A stretch of DNA of 64,000 bases from Desulfacinum hydrothermale DSM 13146. GTDB lineage: Bacteria > Desulfobacterota > Syntrophobacteria > Syntrophobacterales > DSM-9756. The DNA lies in the NCBI RefSeq assembly GCF_900176285.1, contig NZ_FWXF01000005.1, forward strand, positions 1 through 64,000, in the 5' to 3' direction. Positions 1 through 8,272 of this stretch are shown in pieces. The position numbers and the translations under genes were made by a program. Under the pieces are notes generated by a model. The model worked only from the letters and a program-made list of their open reading frames with translations, had not been told where the DNA came from and searched no databases. Within the stretch, counting starts at the first letter, position 1, and each line of letters begins with the position of its first letter.

Positions 1-13
1 GGCGAAGGTTCAT
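1..13 (-). CDS. Start of a gene running off the left edge
   Basis: An ATG on the minus strand at 13-11 is preceded by a strong ribosome binding site (GGGAGGAG, 25-18) at normal spacing, and only four codons (M-N-L-R) lie inside the window. The product cannot be named. It follows panE-panB in the same direction after a gap of about 318 bases, so it may have its own promoter. Confidence 0.35.
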
Positions 14-331
14 GATGCTCCTCCCATGGCGCGGATCCGAGCCGCGGAGCGGCCCGCTCCGGCAGAGCAGCCCCGGATGATCCTTGCTTCAACATCTCCA
101 GAAAGCAGACAGATCTTCCGTTCCAAAAATCGCGGGATTATCCGTATCGTCCTGGACGGCGAGCCTTCCGCAGGGGAAGCAGTTGTAATCTTACGAAAAC
201 CGCTCCATGTGTCCTCCAGGAAGCGACGCGCCCTTCCCGAACGCTTCACCGGCGCCGGGACATGGCCGCGCGCAACGCGAAAGGACCGGGCAACCCCAAA
301 GCGGCCGCTCGGTGCGTCAGCCCTCCAGGGG
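14..331. other. Gap downstream of panB
   Basis: These 318 bases separate the panB stop from the partial gene at the left edge. A 115-codon minus-strand reading frame crosses them, but it is rich in Arg/Ser/Gly, has no recognisable motif and overlaps panB, so it looks spurious. No clear terminator with a T-run was seen. Confidence 0.4.
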
Positions 332-1171
332 CTACCCGTCTTTTCGTGGCAGACCAAAGGAGTGCTCCGGCCCGGGAAAGGCGCCCGCTTCCACCTCGTG
401 GCGATACCGGCGGGCGGCTTCCAGCAGCCGTTGACCCAGCTGGTCGTACTGCTTGACGAATCGGGGCACGAAGCGGTCGAAGAGTCCCGCCAGATCGTGG
501 GTCACGAGCACCTGGCCGTCACAGGCGGGCCCGGCACCGATACCGATGGTGGGGATGGGTACGGATTGGGTGATCCTTTCCGCCACTGGAGCGGGCACGG
601 CCTCCAGCACCAGGCTGAAACAGCCCGCCTGGCTCAGCGCCACGGCATCGTCCAGGAGCCGCTTGGCCGCCTCTTCCCCCTTCCCCTGCACCTTGAAGCC
701 GCCCAGTTGGGCGATGCTCTGGGGGGTGAGGCCCAGATGCCCCTGCACGGGAATGCCCGCCCGCACGATGGCCTCCACCTGGGGCAAAACAGACGCACCG
801 CCTTCCAACTTCACCGCCTGGGCTCGGGCCTCTTTGAGAAAGCGGCCGGCGCTTTCCACCGCCTGCTCCACACTCACCTGGTAGGACAGGAAGGGCATGT
901 CGCCCACCACCAACGCCCTTTGGGTCCCGCGGGTCACTGCCCGGGTGTGGTGCAACATCTCTTCCATGGTGACCGACAGCGTGTCCTCGTGGCCCAGCAT
1001 GACCATGGCCAGGGAATCGCCCACCAGGATCATGTCCACCCCGCTTCGGTCCACCCAGAGAGCGGTCAGGTAGTCGTAGGCCGTGAGCATGGTGAGCTTT
1101 CGCCGGCCCTTGGCGGCCATGATACCCGGGACCGTCACCTTCTCTTCAGGCTTGAACGCCCTTTCCCCCAT
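332..1171 (-). CDS. panB: 3-methyl-2-oxobutanoate hydroxymethyltransferase (PanB)
   Basis: The product transfers a hydroxymethyl group from methylene-tetrahydrofolate to ketoisovalerate, giving ketopantoate in pantothenate/CoA synthesis, in the cytoplasm. At 279 residues it has the usual family length. Visible hallmarks are the MLTAYDY segment near residue 29, the metal-ligand stretches VGDSLAMVMLG and VVGDMPFLSY, the KLEGG motif, and the catalytic region LVLEAVP. The start lies 26 bases inside the 3' end of panE, so the two are very probably co-transcribed and translationally coupled. The order panE-panB places two consecutive enzymes together. No panC is visible in the window. Confidence 0.95.
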   Translation of the reverse strand: MGERAFKPEEKVTVPGIMAAKGRRKLTMLTAYDYLTALWVDRSGVDMILVGDSLAMVMLGHEDTLSVTMEEMLHHTRAVTRGTQRALVVGDMPFLSYQVSVEQAVESAGRFLKEARAQAVKLEGGASVLPQVEAIVRAGIPVQGHLGLTPQSIAQLGGFKVQGKGEEAAKRLLDDAVALSQAGCFSLVLEAVPAPVAERITQSVPIPTIGIGAGPACDGQVLVTHDLAGLFDRFVPRFVKQYDQLGQRLLEAARRYRHEVEAGAFPGPEHSFGLPRKDG

Positions 1172-2099
1172 AGCTCTGCTCCTTTACTTTCACCAATTGA
1201 GTCAAGGCCCAGTTGACGGGGACCGCCAGCCCGTGTTGGCCCGCCAGGCGCACCACGGCCCCATTGATGGCGTCGATTTCCGTGCGCCGCCCGGCTTCCA
1301 CGTCCTGACGCATGGACGAACGGTTGGCGGCCGTGGCACGGGCCACGGTCAGCACCTTGTGCACCCCATCTTCCGAAACCGGAATCCCCTCGGCCTGGGC
1401 CACCGCGGCCGCTTCGCGCACCGCGGCCTCGCAAACCGACCGGGCCGGCTCCAGATCGGCGATTGCCCCGTTGGGAATCCCGCACAGCGCCGTGACGGCG
1501 TTGATTCCCACATTGACCAGGAGCTTTTCCCAGATGAGCACTTGGATGTCTTCCCGGTAGGTGGCTTCCAGGCCCGCTTCTTGAAAAAGTGCCAGAACGG
1601 CCTGGACGGTGTCCGGCCGACGCCCGCTCAAGGCTCCGAAAAAGGTGGGACCTTCCCCCCCGTGGCGGATCCGACCGGGGCCCTCCTTGGTGGCTCCCTG
1701 AGCGGTCACGCCCACCAGGACCTTTTCCCTTCCCACCAGTTCCGCCAGGATTTCTCCGTTACCCAGCCCGTTTTGGAGGCTGAGAAAGAGGGTTTGGGGG
1801 CCCATGGCATCGGGGAAGACCAGATCCAGAGCGCGGGCGGTTGCGTAGCTTTTCAGCATAACCAGGACCAGGTCCGCCGGCCCCCCGGGGTCTTCCCGAA
1901 CGCACGAAGCACGCAGGTAGACCTTTCGTCGGTCCCCGTTGAGCTCCTGCAGTTCCAAACCCCTTTCGCAGATGGCCGCCACATGGGCCTGGTCCACATC
2001 CAGGAGGAGCACCTGAGCCCCCGCCTGGAAGAACCGGGCGCCCAGCAAACATCCCATGGCGCCGGCCCCCACCACCAGAACACGAAAAGGCGCCTCCAT
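1146..2099 (-). CDS. panE: 2-dehydropantoate 2-reductase (PanE/ApbA)
   Basis: This NADPH-dependent cytoplasmic enzyme reduces ketopantoate to pantoate, the step after PanB. The 317-residue protein begins with a Rossmann fold (VVGAGAMGCLLG near residue 9), followed by the LVLVMLKS and LQNGLGN segments typical of ketopantoate reductases. The C-terminal half carries LIWEKLLVNVGINAVTAL, which holds the conserved Lys and Asn of the active site. The ATG at 2099 is preceded by GGAGG at good spacing. It overlaps panB by 26 bases and is the first gene of the pair. Confidence 0.93.
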   Translation of the reverse strand: MEAPFRVLVVGAGAMGCLLGARFFQAGAQVLLLDVDQAHVAAICERGLELQELNGDRRKVYLRASCVREDPGGPADLVLVMLKSYATARALDLVFPDAMGPQTLFLSLQNGLGNGEILAELVGREKVLVGVTAQGATKEGPGRIRHGGEGPTFFGALSGRRPDTVQAVLALFQEAGLEATYREDIQVLIWEKLLVNVGINAVTALCGIPNGAIADLEPARSVCEAAVREAAAVAQAEGIPVSEDGVHKVLTVARATAANRSSMRQDVEAGRRTEIDAINGAVVRLAGQHGLAVPVNWALTQLVKVKEQSYGGKGVQA

Positions 2100-2577
2100 A
2101 CCCGTGCCTCCGTTTCCGTTGTTAAAAATCCCACCGTGGTGGCCTCAAAGGACCAGGCGCAAGGGACGGGGAGTTTTCGTCCCCTGCCTTGCCCCATGGC
2201 TCGGGTTCGACCCTGCGGCAGGGCCCCCCGAGGGGATCCCGTTTTCTCGGATGCGGCCGAAACGCGCAATCCCCTGGTCGTCTGCCGCAGGTAACGGCGT
2301 GCGGTCACCCCCAGCCCGTCTGTCCAAACTCCTTCTCCGGGCTTGACTGGCCGACCGTTATCGCCAATGATGAACGAGCATCACCCTGACATAGATCGCG
2401 GTCCAGCGCAACCGCTCAGAACCTGCGGCCAACCCATGCCAAATCCATGAACGGGCATACCGCCGGAGCACGACAACAACAGAGGAAAACCGACTGAAGC
2501 CCTCTTTCATGCAAGGCTTTTTCGGGCAACGCGGGATCCCGAGACCGGGTCCCTTTCACGCAGGCAGGTGACACGCG
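2100..2577. other. Divergent intergenic region with inverted repeats
   Basis: This 478-base gap lies between the divergent panE and sensor kinase genes and should hold promoters for both. It contains a small hairpin (GGGACG at 2163-2168, CGTCCC at 2178-2183). A perfect 10-base inverted repeat, CCTGCGGCAG at 2212-2221 and CTGCCGCAGG at 2282-2291, has its arms 60 bases apart. No convincing reading frame was found. Confidence 0.4.
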
Positions 2578-4023
2578 ATGGAATCCCGATGGGGAATCAT
2601 GAGAAAGCTTTTTGTCTGGTACGCGGCCTTGGGCCTCATCTTCTATGGGACCATCGCCTTTTTCTACATGAACACCCAGCACATCATGGAAATCTCCAAC
2701 CAGATCGTGAACACCAGCTACCGGGTCACCGACCTGGCGGATGGCATCATGGATCACCTGCTCACCATGGAGGAAAACGAAAAGAAATATCTGGTTCTCA
2801 AAAATCCTCAATACCAGGAATATTTTACGACGGCTTTGAGAGATTTTCGCTCCAAGTTGGCCGAAGCGGTCACTTTGCTGGCCGGCACCAAGGACGCCGT
2901 GCCCTGGGAGCAACTGAAGCGGGAAGTGGATCGCCTGCAGCCGCAGATCCAGGCCCGCATGGCCAATGCAGAGTGGGAAAAGCTTTGGATCCCGGAAGAG
3001 ACCTTGGACCGTTGGATCCAGCGGGTGGTCCTGTTCAAACAGATGGAGGAGCGCCAGGTGGAGATTGCCACCCGGAGCTTGCACAAACGGGGCCGATCGG
3101 CTCTGCGGTGGGGACTGGCGGGCCTGGGTCTGTCCCTGTTGGCCGGTCTGGTGGGCGTCTGGCAGGTGGCGCGATCCATGAGCCGCCCCTTGCGGGAGCT
3201 CCGGCGGGGCATCCGCTCTGTGACCCGCAAGGGATCCACGGAACCCATCCGCATTCTGTCCAAGGATGAATTCGGGGAGCTGGCTTTCGCCTTCAACGAA
3301 ATGATCCATCGGTTGCGGGAAGAGGAGCGCATGCGCTCCGATTTCATTTCCATGTTGAGCCACGAGGTGCGAAATCCCCTGACCACCGTGCGCGAATCGG
3401 TGCGGCTGCTGGAAGAAGAGGTCATGGGCCCGGTCACGGACCGCCAGAAGCGCTTTTTGACCATCGCCCGAAAGGAAGTGGACCGCATCGCCAACCTCCT
3501 CAAGGATCTGCTGCAGGCCTCCAGGCTGGAAAACCAACGGCTGGAAATCAACCCCGTGGAGATCCATCCCCGGGATCTGGTGGAGACAACCCTGCATCGG
3601 CTGTCGCCTGCCGCTGAAGCCAAGGGAGTCCGCATGCGCTCGGAAGTGGGGGTCACGCCCCCCTGTATTGGGGACATGGAGCACCTGCAAAAGGTTCTCA
3701 TGAACTTGGTGTCCAACGCCATCAAGTTCTCCCCCTCGGGAAGCGAGGTGACCGTACAGGTTCACCAAGACGAGGCGAGCGCGCACGTGATCTTCGCTGT
3801 GCAGGACGAGGGACCCGGCATCCCGGAATCGGAGCTTTCCTTGGTCTTTCGAAAGTATTATCGGGCTTCCACCTTGAAGGATCGCATCGACGGCACCGGG
3901 CTGGGCCTCCACATCGCCAAGCACATCGTGGAAGCCCATGGAGGAAGCATCTGGGCGGAAAGCAAACCGCAACAGGGAAGCCGGTTCTGTTTCCAACTGC
4001 CCTGCAAGGGGAGTCGACCATGA
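2578..4023 (+). CDS. Membrane sensor histidine kinase with HAMP domain
   Basis: This is a 481-residue inner-membrane histidine kinase. TM1 covers about residues 10-30, an extracytoplasmic helical region about 31-175, TM2 about 176-198 and HAMP about 199-250. The HisKA domain follows with the phospho-acceptor His at residue 262 (SHEVRNPL). The ATPase domain shows an N-box (NLVSNAIKFS), DEGPGIP and GTGLGLHIAKHIVEAHGG. An alternative start is the ATG at 2599. Its stop overlaps the start of the downstream lipoprotein gene by four bases (ATGA). The arrangement resembles the enterobacterial GlrK(QseE)-QseG pair, but no response regulator gene is adjacent, so the partner is unknown. Confidence 0.9.
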   Translation: MESRWGIMRKLFVWYAALGLIFYGTIAFFYMNTQHIMEISNQIVNTSYRVTDLADGIMDHLLTMEENEKKYLVLKNPQYQEYFTTALRDFRSKLAEAVTLLAGTKDAVPWEQLKREVDRLQPQIQARMANAEWEKLWIPEETLDRWIQRVVLFKQMEERQVEIATRSLHKRGRSALRWGLAGLGLSLLAGLVGVWQVARSMSRPLRELRRGIRSVTRKGSTEPIRILSKDEFGELAFAFNEMIHRLREEERMRSDFISMLSHEVRNPLTTVRESVRLLEEEVMGPVTDRQKRFLTIARKEVDRIANLLKDLLQASRLENQRLEINPVEIHPRDLVETTLHRLSPAAEAKGVRMRSEVGVTPPCIGDMEHLQKVLMNLVSNAIKFSPSGSEVTVQVHQDEASAHVIFAVQDEGPGIPESELSLVFRKYYRASTLKDRIDGTGLGLHIAKHIVEAHGGSIWAESKPQQGSRFCFQLPCKGSRP

Positions 4024-4622
4024 TGGACGCTTCGATTCAAACCCTTCGTCGGGTGTCTTTTGGGGTACTTCTGTTGGCGTTCGCCGCCATCTCACCCCTG
4101 GGGTGCGCCCATTTCCTGCCGCAACAATCCACCGAAGAACGCCCGGCCGCCACCTCTTCGCAAGAACAATTCTTCAACCAATGGCATGAAGCCATGATTT
4201 TCTTCGAAAAGGGCGATTTCGCCTCGGCCCACGACATCTTTGAACGCCTGAGCCACGAAGAAACCGATCCCAGGCTGCAACAGCAAGCTCTTTTCGCCAT
4301 GGCCTGCATGCGACTGATCCAGGCCAAAAGTCCGGAAGAATTCCGGTCCGCCGTGAATGTCTGGGAACTCTGGAAAAAGCAATACCAACCGAGCCGCGAC
4401 TGCGAAGATCCCCGTCTGCTGACCCCCCTCCTGCAGAACCTTCCCGCCATGCAGGAGCGCGCCCTACTTTCCCAAAAGCTCAAGGAGCAGCCCCGGACGT
4501 CCCATTGCACCAAGCGGCTGGAAGAAAAGGACAAGGAGATCCAAGAACTCCGAAAGCGCCTCCGCGCCTTGGAATCCATCCACCAGGAAATCGAAGAAAA
4601 GAAAAAGGGGCTGGCGGACTGA
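4020..4622 (+). CDS. Putative lipoprotein, QseG-like partner of the sensor kinase
   Basis: A 200-residue protein with an N-terminal hydrophobic signal (about residues 9-29) ending in PLGC, a plausible though not textbook lipobox with Cys at 29. The middle (about 48-110) reads as short TPR-like helices (FFEKGDFASAHDIFERLS), and the C-terminus (165-197) is a charged coiled coil. It overlaps the kinase by four bases and must be co-expressed with it. By analogy with QseG beside QseE/GlrK it may modulate the kinase from the periplasm, but sequence homology to QseG was not tested. Confidence 0.65.
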   Translation: MMDASIQTLRRVSFGVLLLAFAAISPLGCAHFLPQQSTEERPAATSSQEQFFNQWHEAMIFFEKGDFASAHDIFERLSHEETDPRLQQQALFAMACMRLIQAKSPEEFRSAVNVWELWKKQYQPSRDCEDPRLLTPLLQNLPAMQERALLSQKLKEQPRTSHCTKRLEEKDKEIQELRKRLRALESIHQEIEEKKKGLAD

Positions 4623-4635
4623 CACCGGCGGGGAA

Positions 4636-4678
4636 GCCAAGGGACGGCCTGCCATGGATCCGGCAGGGGTTCCTTGGC
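4636..4678. terminator. Nested hairpin between convergent genes
   Basis: GCCAAGG (4636-4642) pairs with CCTTGGC (4672-4678), and inside it CCTGCC (4648-4653) pairs with GGCAGG (4662-4667). It sits between the lipoprotein gene and the convergent hybrid kinase gene. There is no T-run on either side, so it may be a bidirectional transcript end rather than a classical terminator. Confidence 0.35.
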
Positions 4679-4748
4679 GCCTGGAACACGTTCTGGTTGT
4701 GACAGTTGGAAATGGACCCTCTTGGGCGGTGAGCGTTTCCCGGCCGGA

Positions 4749-7649
4749 TCAGGCGCGCCCTTCTTCCTGGAGGAGCTGCTCCAGCGCCGCGCGGCCTCGT
4801 TCGAACTCACGCTCGATTTCATCGATCAGGCGATCCGGATCCGCCAGGCGATCTTCTTCGGCCATCCATTCCAATGCCTTGGACCTTTCGGAAACCCGCA
4901 TCAAGCCCATGGTGGCGCTGTTGGACTTCAGGCTGTGAGCGGCCCGGCGGAGCACCGTGAGGTCACGGTCCCCCAGCGACCGGCGCATCTCCTCAATGAG
5001 TTCCGGGGTCCTTTCCAGATACATGGTGATCATGCGCGTCAGAATGTCGTTGCGACCCGGTCGTCTCAAAGCCCGGATATTGTCAATGGCCTCCATGTCG
5101 AGAACGCGGAGCCCGCCGTCCGTATCGGCCGGGGAAACCTCCTCCAATCCTTGGGAGGCTCGACCTGCGCTTACAGCCGTTTCCCCCTCCGTTCGTCCCC
5201 CCAGGTACTTGGCCAGAATCTCCTGCATTTGAACCACCGTGAATGGCTTGCTCAGGTAGTCGTCCATGCCGGCGGCCAGGCACTTTTGACGATCCCCTTC
5301 CATGGCGTGGGCCGTGAGGGCCACCACCGGGGTACGGATACTCCGCCCCAGTTCCCCGCTTTCCATCCGCCGCCAGGCGGCGGTGGCCTGGTAGCCGTCC
5401 ATTTCCGGCATCTGACAGTCCATCAGGACCAGGTCGAAGGTTCCTTGTCGCAACTTGTCCAGGGCCTCGCGGCCGTTCCAGGCGGTGTCCACGCGACAAC
5501 CGAAGTGTTCCAAAACATCACGGCAGTATTCCTGGTTCACCGGGTTATCCTCCACCACCAGCACCCGCTTGCCGGCGGGAATGGCGCCCCGTTCGGGGCC
5601 TTCCCCATCGGAAGGGACGTCCTCTTTCCCGCCACCCGCCATGGTTCCCGCCTCTTCTTTGAGCAGGCTCATCAGGCAGTCGTAGAGGGAAGAGGTCCGA
5701 ACGGGCTTGGTGAGGAAATAGCGAATGCCGTGGTCCGCCTCTTCTTCCACAGGGTTGATCATGGAAGAAAGCATGACGGCGTGAGCCGTTGCGCAGGAGA
5801 AATCCTTTCTCAGACGACGGGCCACTTCCAATCCGTTCATGCCGGGCATGTCCATGTCCAGGAAGACCAGGTCGTAGCACAACCCCCGCTCGGCCAGCTT
5901 TTGCGCCTTCCCCAACGCCTCGCTGCCGTTTTCCGCTTCATCGCAGAGGATGCCCCAACCGGAAAGGGTGTGGCGGAGAATCTCGCGATTCACCGGGTGG
6001 TCGTCCACCACCAGGGCGCGAAGCCCGCGCAAGGTGCGGACGGCCGCGGGATCGGTCGGCGCCTCCCAGGACGCCACCGGCACGGTGAGGCGAAAGCGAA
6101 AGGTGGACCCGTGGCCCGGCTCGCTTTCGAGCTCCATGGCCCCGCCCATGATCTCCACCAGCTGGCGCGCAATAGCCAGCCCCAGCCCCGTTCCTCCGAA
6201 GCGCCGGGTGGTAGATCCGTCGGCCTGGGAAAACGGGTCGAAGATGAGCGCCTGCTTGTCTTTGGGGATGCCGACCCCGGTGTCGCTCACAGAGAAACCC
6301 AGCACGACCTCCTGACTCCGTCGTTCCATACAACAAACCCGGCAGATGACTTCGCCCTCTTCGGTAAACTTGACGGCGTTTCCGATGAGATTGATGAGGA
6401 TCTGGCGGATTCGATCCGGGTCGCCCCACACCCGGGCCAGCACCTCGGGATCCACCCCACAGACCAGCTCCAAGCCTTTGCTTTGGGCCGGTTCGGCGAA
6501 CAGCGCCGTGGCCTCTTCCACCAGGTCGCGGAGGTCGAATTCCATGGAGTTGATTTCCATGCGCCCCGCCTCGATCTTGGAAAAATCGAGCACGTCGTTG
6601 ATGACGGCCAAGAGCGCCTGGCCTGAGGAGCGCACCGTGTCCACCAGGTGCTTCTGGCGATCGCTGAGCGGGGTCTCAAGCAGCAGCTCCGTCATGCCCA
6701 ACACGCCGTTCATGGGCGTTCGGATTTCGTGACTCATGTTGGCCAAAAACTGGCTCTTGGCGCGACTCGCCGCTTCGGCCTCTTCCTTGGCCGCCCTGAG
6801 TTCCAGGACGGTCTCCTCCAGTTCCGCATTGGCCTTCCGGAGCTCTTCCGTTCGCTGGGCCACCAAATCTTCCAGGTGCTTCCGGTGCTTTTCCAATTCC
6901 GCATCACGCCGCTGGATCTCGGCCAGCATGTTGTTGAATCCGTCCACCAGGGCGCCCAGTTCATCCTGACTTTCTTTTCGGGCCCGCAGGGAATAGTCCT
7001 TTTCCTGGGAAACCCGGCTCATGGCATTTCGAAGATCCAGGATGGGACCGGAAATCCCCCGATGCAGGCGCCGGGCAAGGACATAGGCCAAGATGACCGA
7101 AAGCACGAGGAGCCCGCCCCCGAGGGCCGCTCCGGTTGCCAGGCTTTGCACCAGCGGGGACATGTCCTGAGAAATGAAGATCCGGCCCAGGACCTCGCCG
7201 TCCAGCTCGATCGTTTCCAGGACATCCAGATCGCCATCCACAAACGCCTCGAAAAGATGCTCCAGTGTCCCCCGGTCATAACCGGACGCTTCGTTCGATT
7301 CCCGCCTCACACGATCCATGAGCCTTTTCTTGTTGGCTCCCTCGCGGATATAGGAGGCGAAGACGGTATTGTCCGGGAGCAAAACGAAGGCCATGCGTAC
7401 ATCGGGCACCGCCTTGAGGGACCGGAGGGTATCTGCGGCCGCTTCCGCGTCGTTGAAGCTCAGCGCCGCCATGCAGTTACGGCCCACCACACGGGCCAGT
7501 GTGGAAACTTGCACCAGGGATCGATACGAGAGCAGGAAGGCCTGGAAAAGGATAAAGCCAAAAGACGCTGCCACCAGGACCACGGTGCTGACGAACACCA
7601 TGAGGCTCATGAGTTTCTTTTGGATGGGCCAGGATTGGAACGCACGCAT
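4749..7649 (-). CDS. CHASE8-type hybrid sensor kinase with two receivers and Hpt
   Basis: This 966-residue BarA-like phosphorelay kinase has TM1 at about 15-38, a periplasmic region at 39-170 resembling CHASE8 ([17 protein letters not shown]), TM2 at about 172-193, HAMP to about 250 and a coiled coil at 250-300. HisKA carries His307 ([10 protein letters not shown]) and is followed by the ATPase domain ([20 protein letters not shown]). Two receiver domains follow ([12 protein letters not shown] with [25 protein letters not shown] with [13 protein letters not shown]), then a C-terminal Hpt domain ([11 protein letters not shown]). It lies 19 bases after a YfiR-like gene. YfiR proteins act on CHASE8 sensors in the YfiN system, so direct control by its neighbour is plausible. 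The output regulator is not in the window. Confidence 0.92.
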   Translation of the reverse strand: MRAFQSWPIQKKLMSLMVFVSTVVLVAASFGFILFQAFLLSYRSLVQVSTLARVVGRNCMAALSFNDAEAAADTLRSLKAVPDVRMAFVLLPDNTVFASYIREGANKKRLMDRVRRESNEASGYDRGTLEHLFEAFVDGDLDVLETIELDGEVLGRIFISQDMSPLVQSLATGAALGGGLLVLSVILAYVLARRLHRGISGPILDLRNAMSRVSQEKDYSLRARKESQDELGALVDGFNNMLAEIQRRDAELEKHRKHLEDLVAQRTEELRKANAELEETVLELRAAKEEAEAASRAKSQFLANMSHEIRTPMNGVLGMTELLLETPLSDRQKHLVDTVRSSGQALLAVINDVLDFSKIEAGRMEINSMEFDLRDLVEEATALFAEPAQSKGLELVCGVDPEVLARVWGDPDRIRQILINLIGNAVKFTEEGEVICRVCCMERRSQEVVLGFSVSDTGVGIPKDKQALIFDPFSQADGSTTRRFGGTGLGLAIARQLVEIMGGAMELESEPGHGSTFRFRLTVPVASWEAPTDPAAVRTLRGLRALVVDDHPVNREILRHTLSGWGILCDEAENGSEALGKAQKLAERGLCYDLVFLDMDMPGMNGLEVARRLRKDFSCATAHAVMLSSMINPVEEEADHGIRYFLTKPVRTSSLYDCLMSLLKEEAGTMAGGGKEDVPSDGEGPERGAIPAGKRVLVVEDNPVNQEYCRDVLEHFGCRVDTAWNGREALDKLRQGTFDLVLMDCQMPEMDGYQATAAWRRMESGELGRSIRTPVVALTAHAMEGDRQKCLAAGMDDYLSKPFTVVQMQEILAKYLGGRTEGETAVSAGRASQGLEEVSPADTDGGLRVLDMEAIDNIRALRRPGRNDILTRMITMYLERTPELIEEMRRSLGDRDLTVLRRAAHSLKSNSATMGLMRVSERSKALEWMAEEDRLADPDRLIDEIEREFERGRAALEQLLQEEGRA

Positions 7650-7668
7650 GATGTGGATCCCCCTTCAC

Positions 7669-8253
7669 CTATTGGATCACATGCCGGGCCAGTTTGAGAA
7701 GCTTGGAGCTGATCTTGAGGCGGGCCGCCCGGGCCGTCCGAAGGTTGATCTGAAAGCGCATCTTGTTTCCTTCCTTGACCAGCCCGATCATGCCTCCCTG
7801 AGCACAAAACTCCGGACTGTCCCCCAGGGTGAGCACGGCCCGGCCGCTCAGATCCTTGAGAATGGCATCGACCTGGTCCGGCCCGATGCCCGATCCCAAA
7901 AAGAGGGTCTGGCATCGAGAAAGATCCGAAATCTTAACGGAATCCAGGACACGCAGGGGACGCCCCCGTATCTCCTTTCCGTCCAGGGATTTTAGGGTGT
8001 CCGCAAGTGGGTGCGTGGCCTGAACACAGAGAACCAGGGGGTCCGAAGCCGCCCCCTGTTCGGGCCATTCCACGAACTTGAGAAAATTGAAGACGAAGGC
8101 GGCCTTCACTTCCTCTTCACGCAGCAATGCGTCCTCCGCGCCGACTCCGGCCGGCGGGAAAGCGCCCCAAAGGAGCACGGCCGCAACATAAAACGCCAAC
8201 ACGCCCCAGCGGACTCTCCGCCGTCTCATCTTGCGCATGGATCGGGTCCTCAT
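7669..8253 (-). CDS. YfiR-like (DUF4154) periplasmic protein
   Basis: A 194-residue exported protein. The chosen ATG at 8253 has GGGGAG just upstream, whereas the longer reading frame runs into the preceding TonB receptor gene. A basic N-terminus and hydrophobic stretch (FYVAAVLLWGAFPPAGVGA) form a signal peptide. The mature part has the DUF4154 pattern: EEEVKAAFVFNFLKFVEWP, LSRCQTLFLG, VLTLGDSPEFCAQGGMIGL and the C-terminal MRFQINLRTARAARLKISSKLL. In Pseudomonas, YfiR is a periplasmic repressor of the CHASE8 protein YfiN. Here it sits between two TonB receptors and a CHASE8-like hybrid kinase, suggesting it relays an outer-membrane signal to the kinase. Confidence 0.85.
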   Translation of the reverse strand: MRTRSMRKMRRRRVRWGVLAFYVAAVLLWGAFPPAGVGAEDALLREEEVKAAFVFNFLKFVEWPEQGAASDPLVLCVQATHPLADTLKSLDGKEIRGRPLRVLDSVKISDLSRCQTLFLGSGIGPDQVDAILKDLSGRAVLTLGDSPEFCAQGGMIGLVKEGNKMRFQINLRTARAARLKISSKLLKLARHVIQ

Positions 8254-8272
8254 GGTCGCTCCCCGCACCCGC

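Noticed and set aside
10-357. 115-codon minus-strand frame after panB
   Set aside because: It overlaps panB, lacks a ribosome binding site and has atypical composition.
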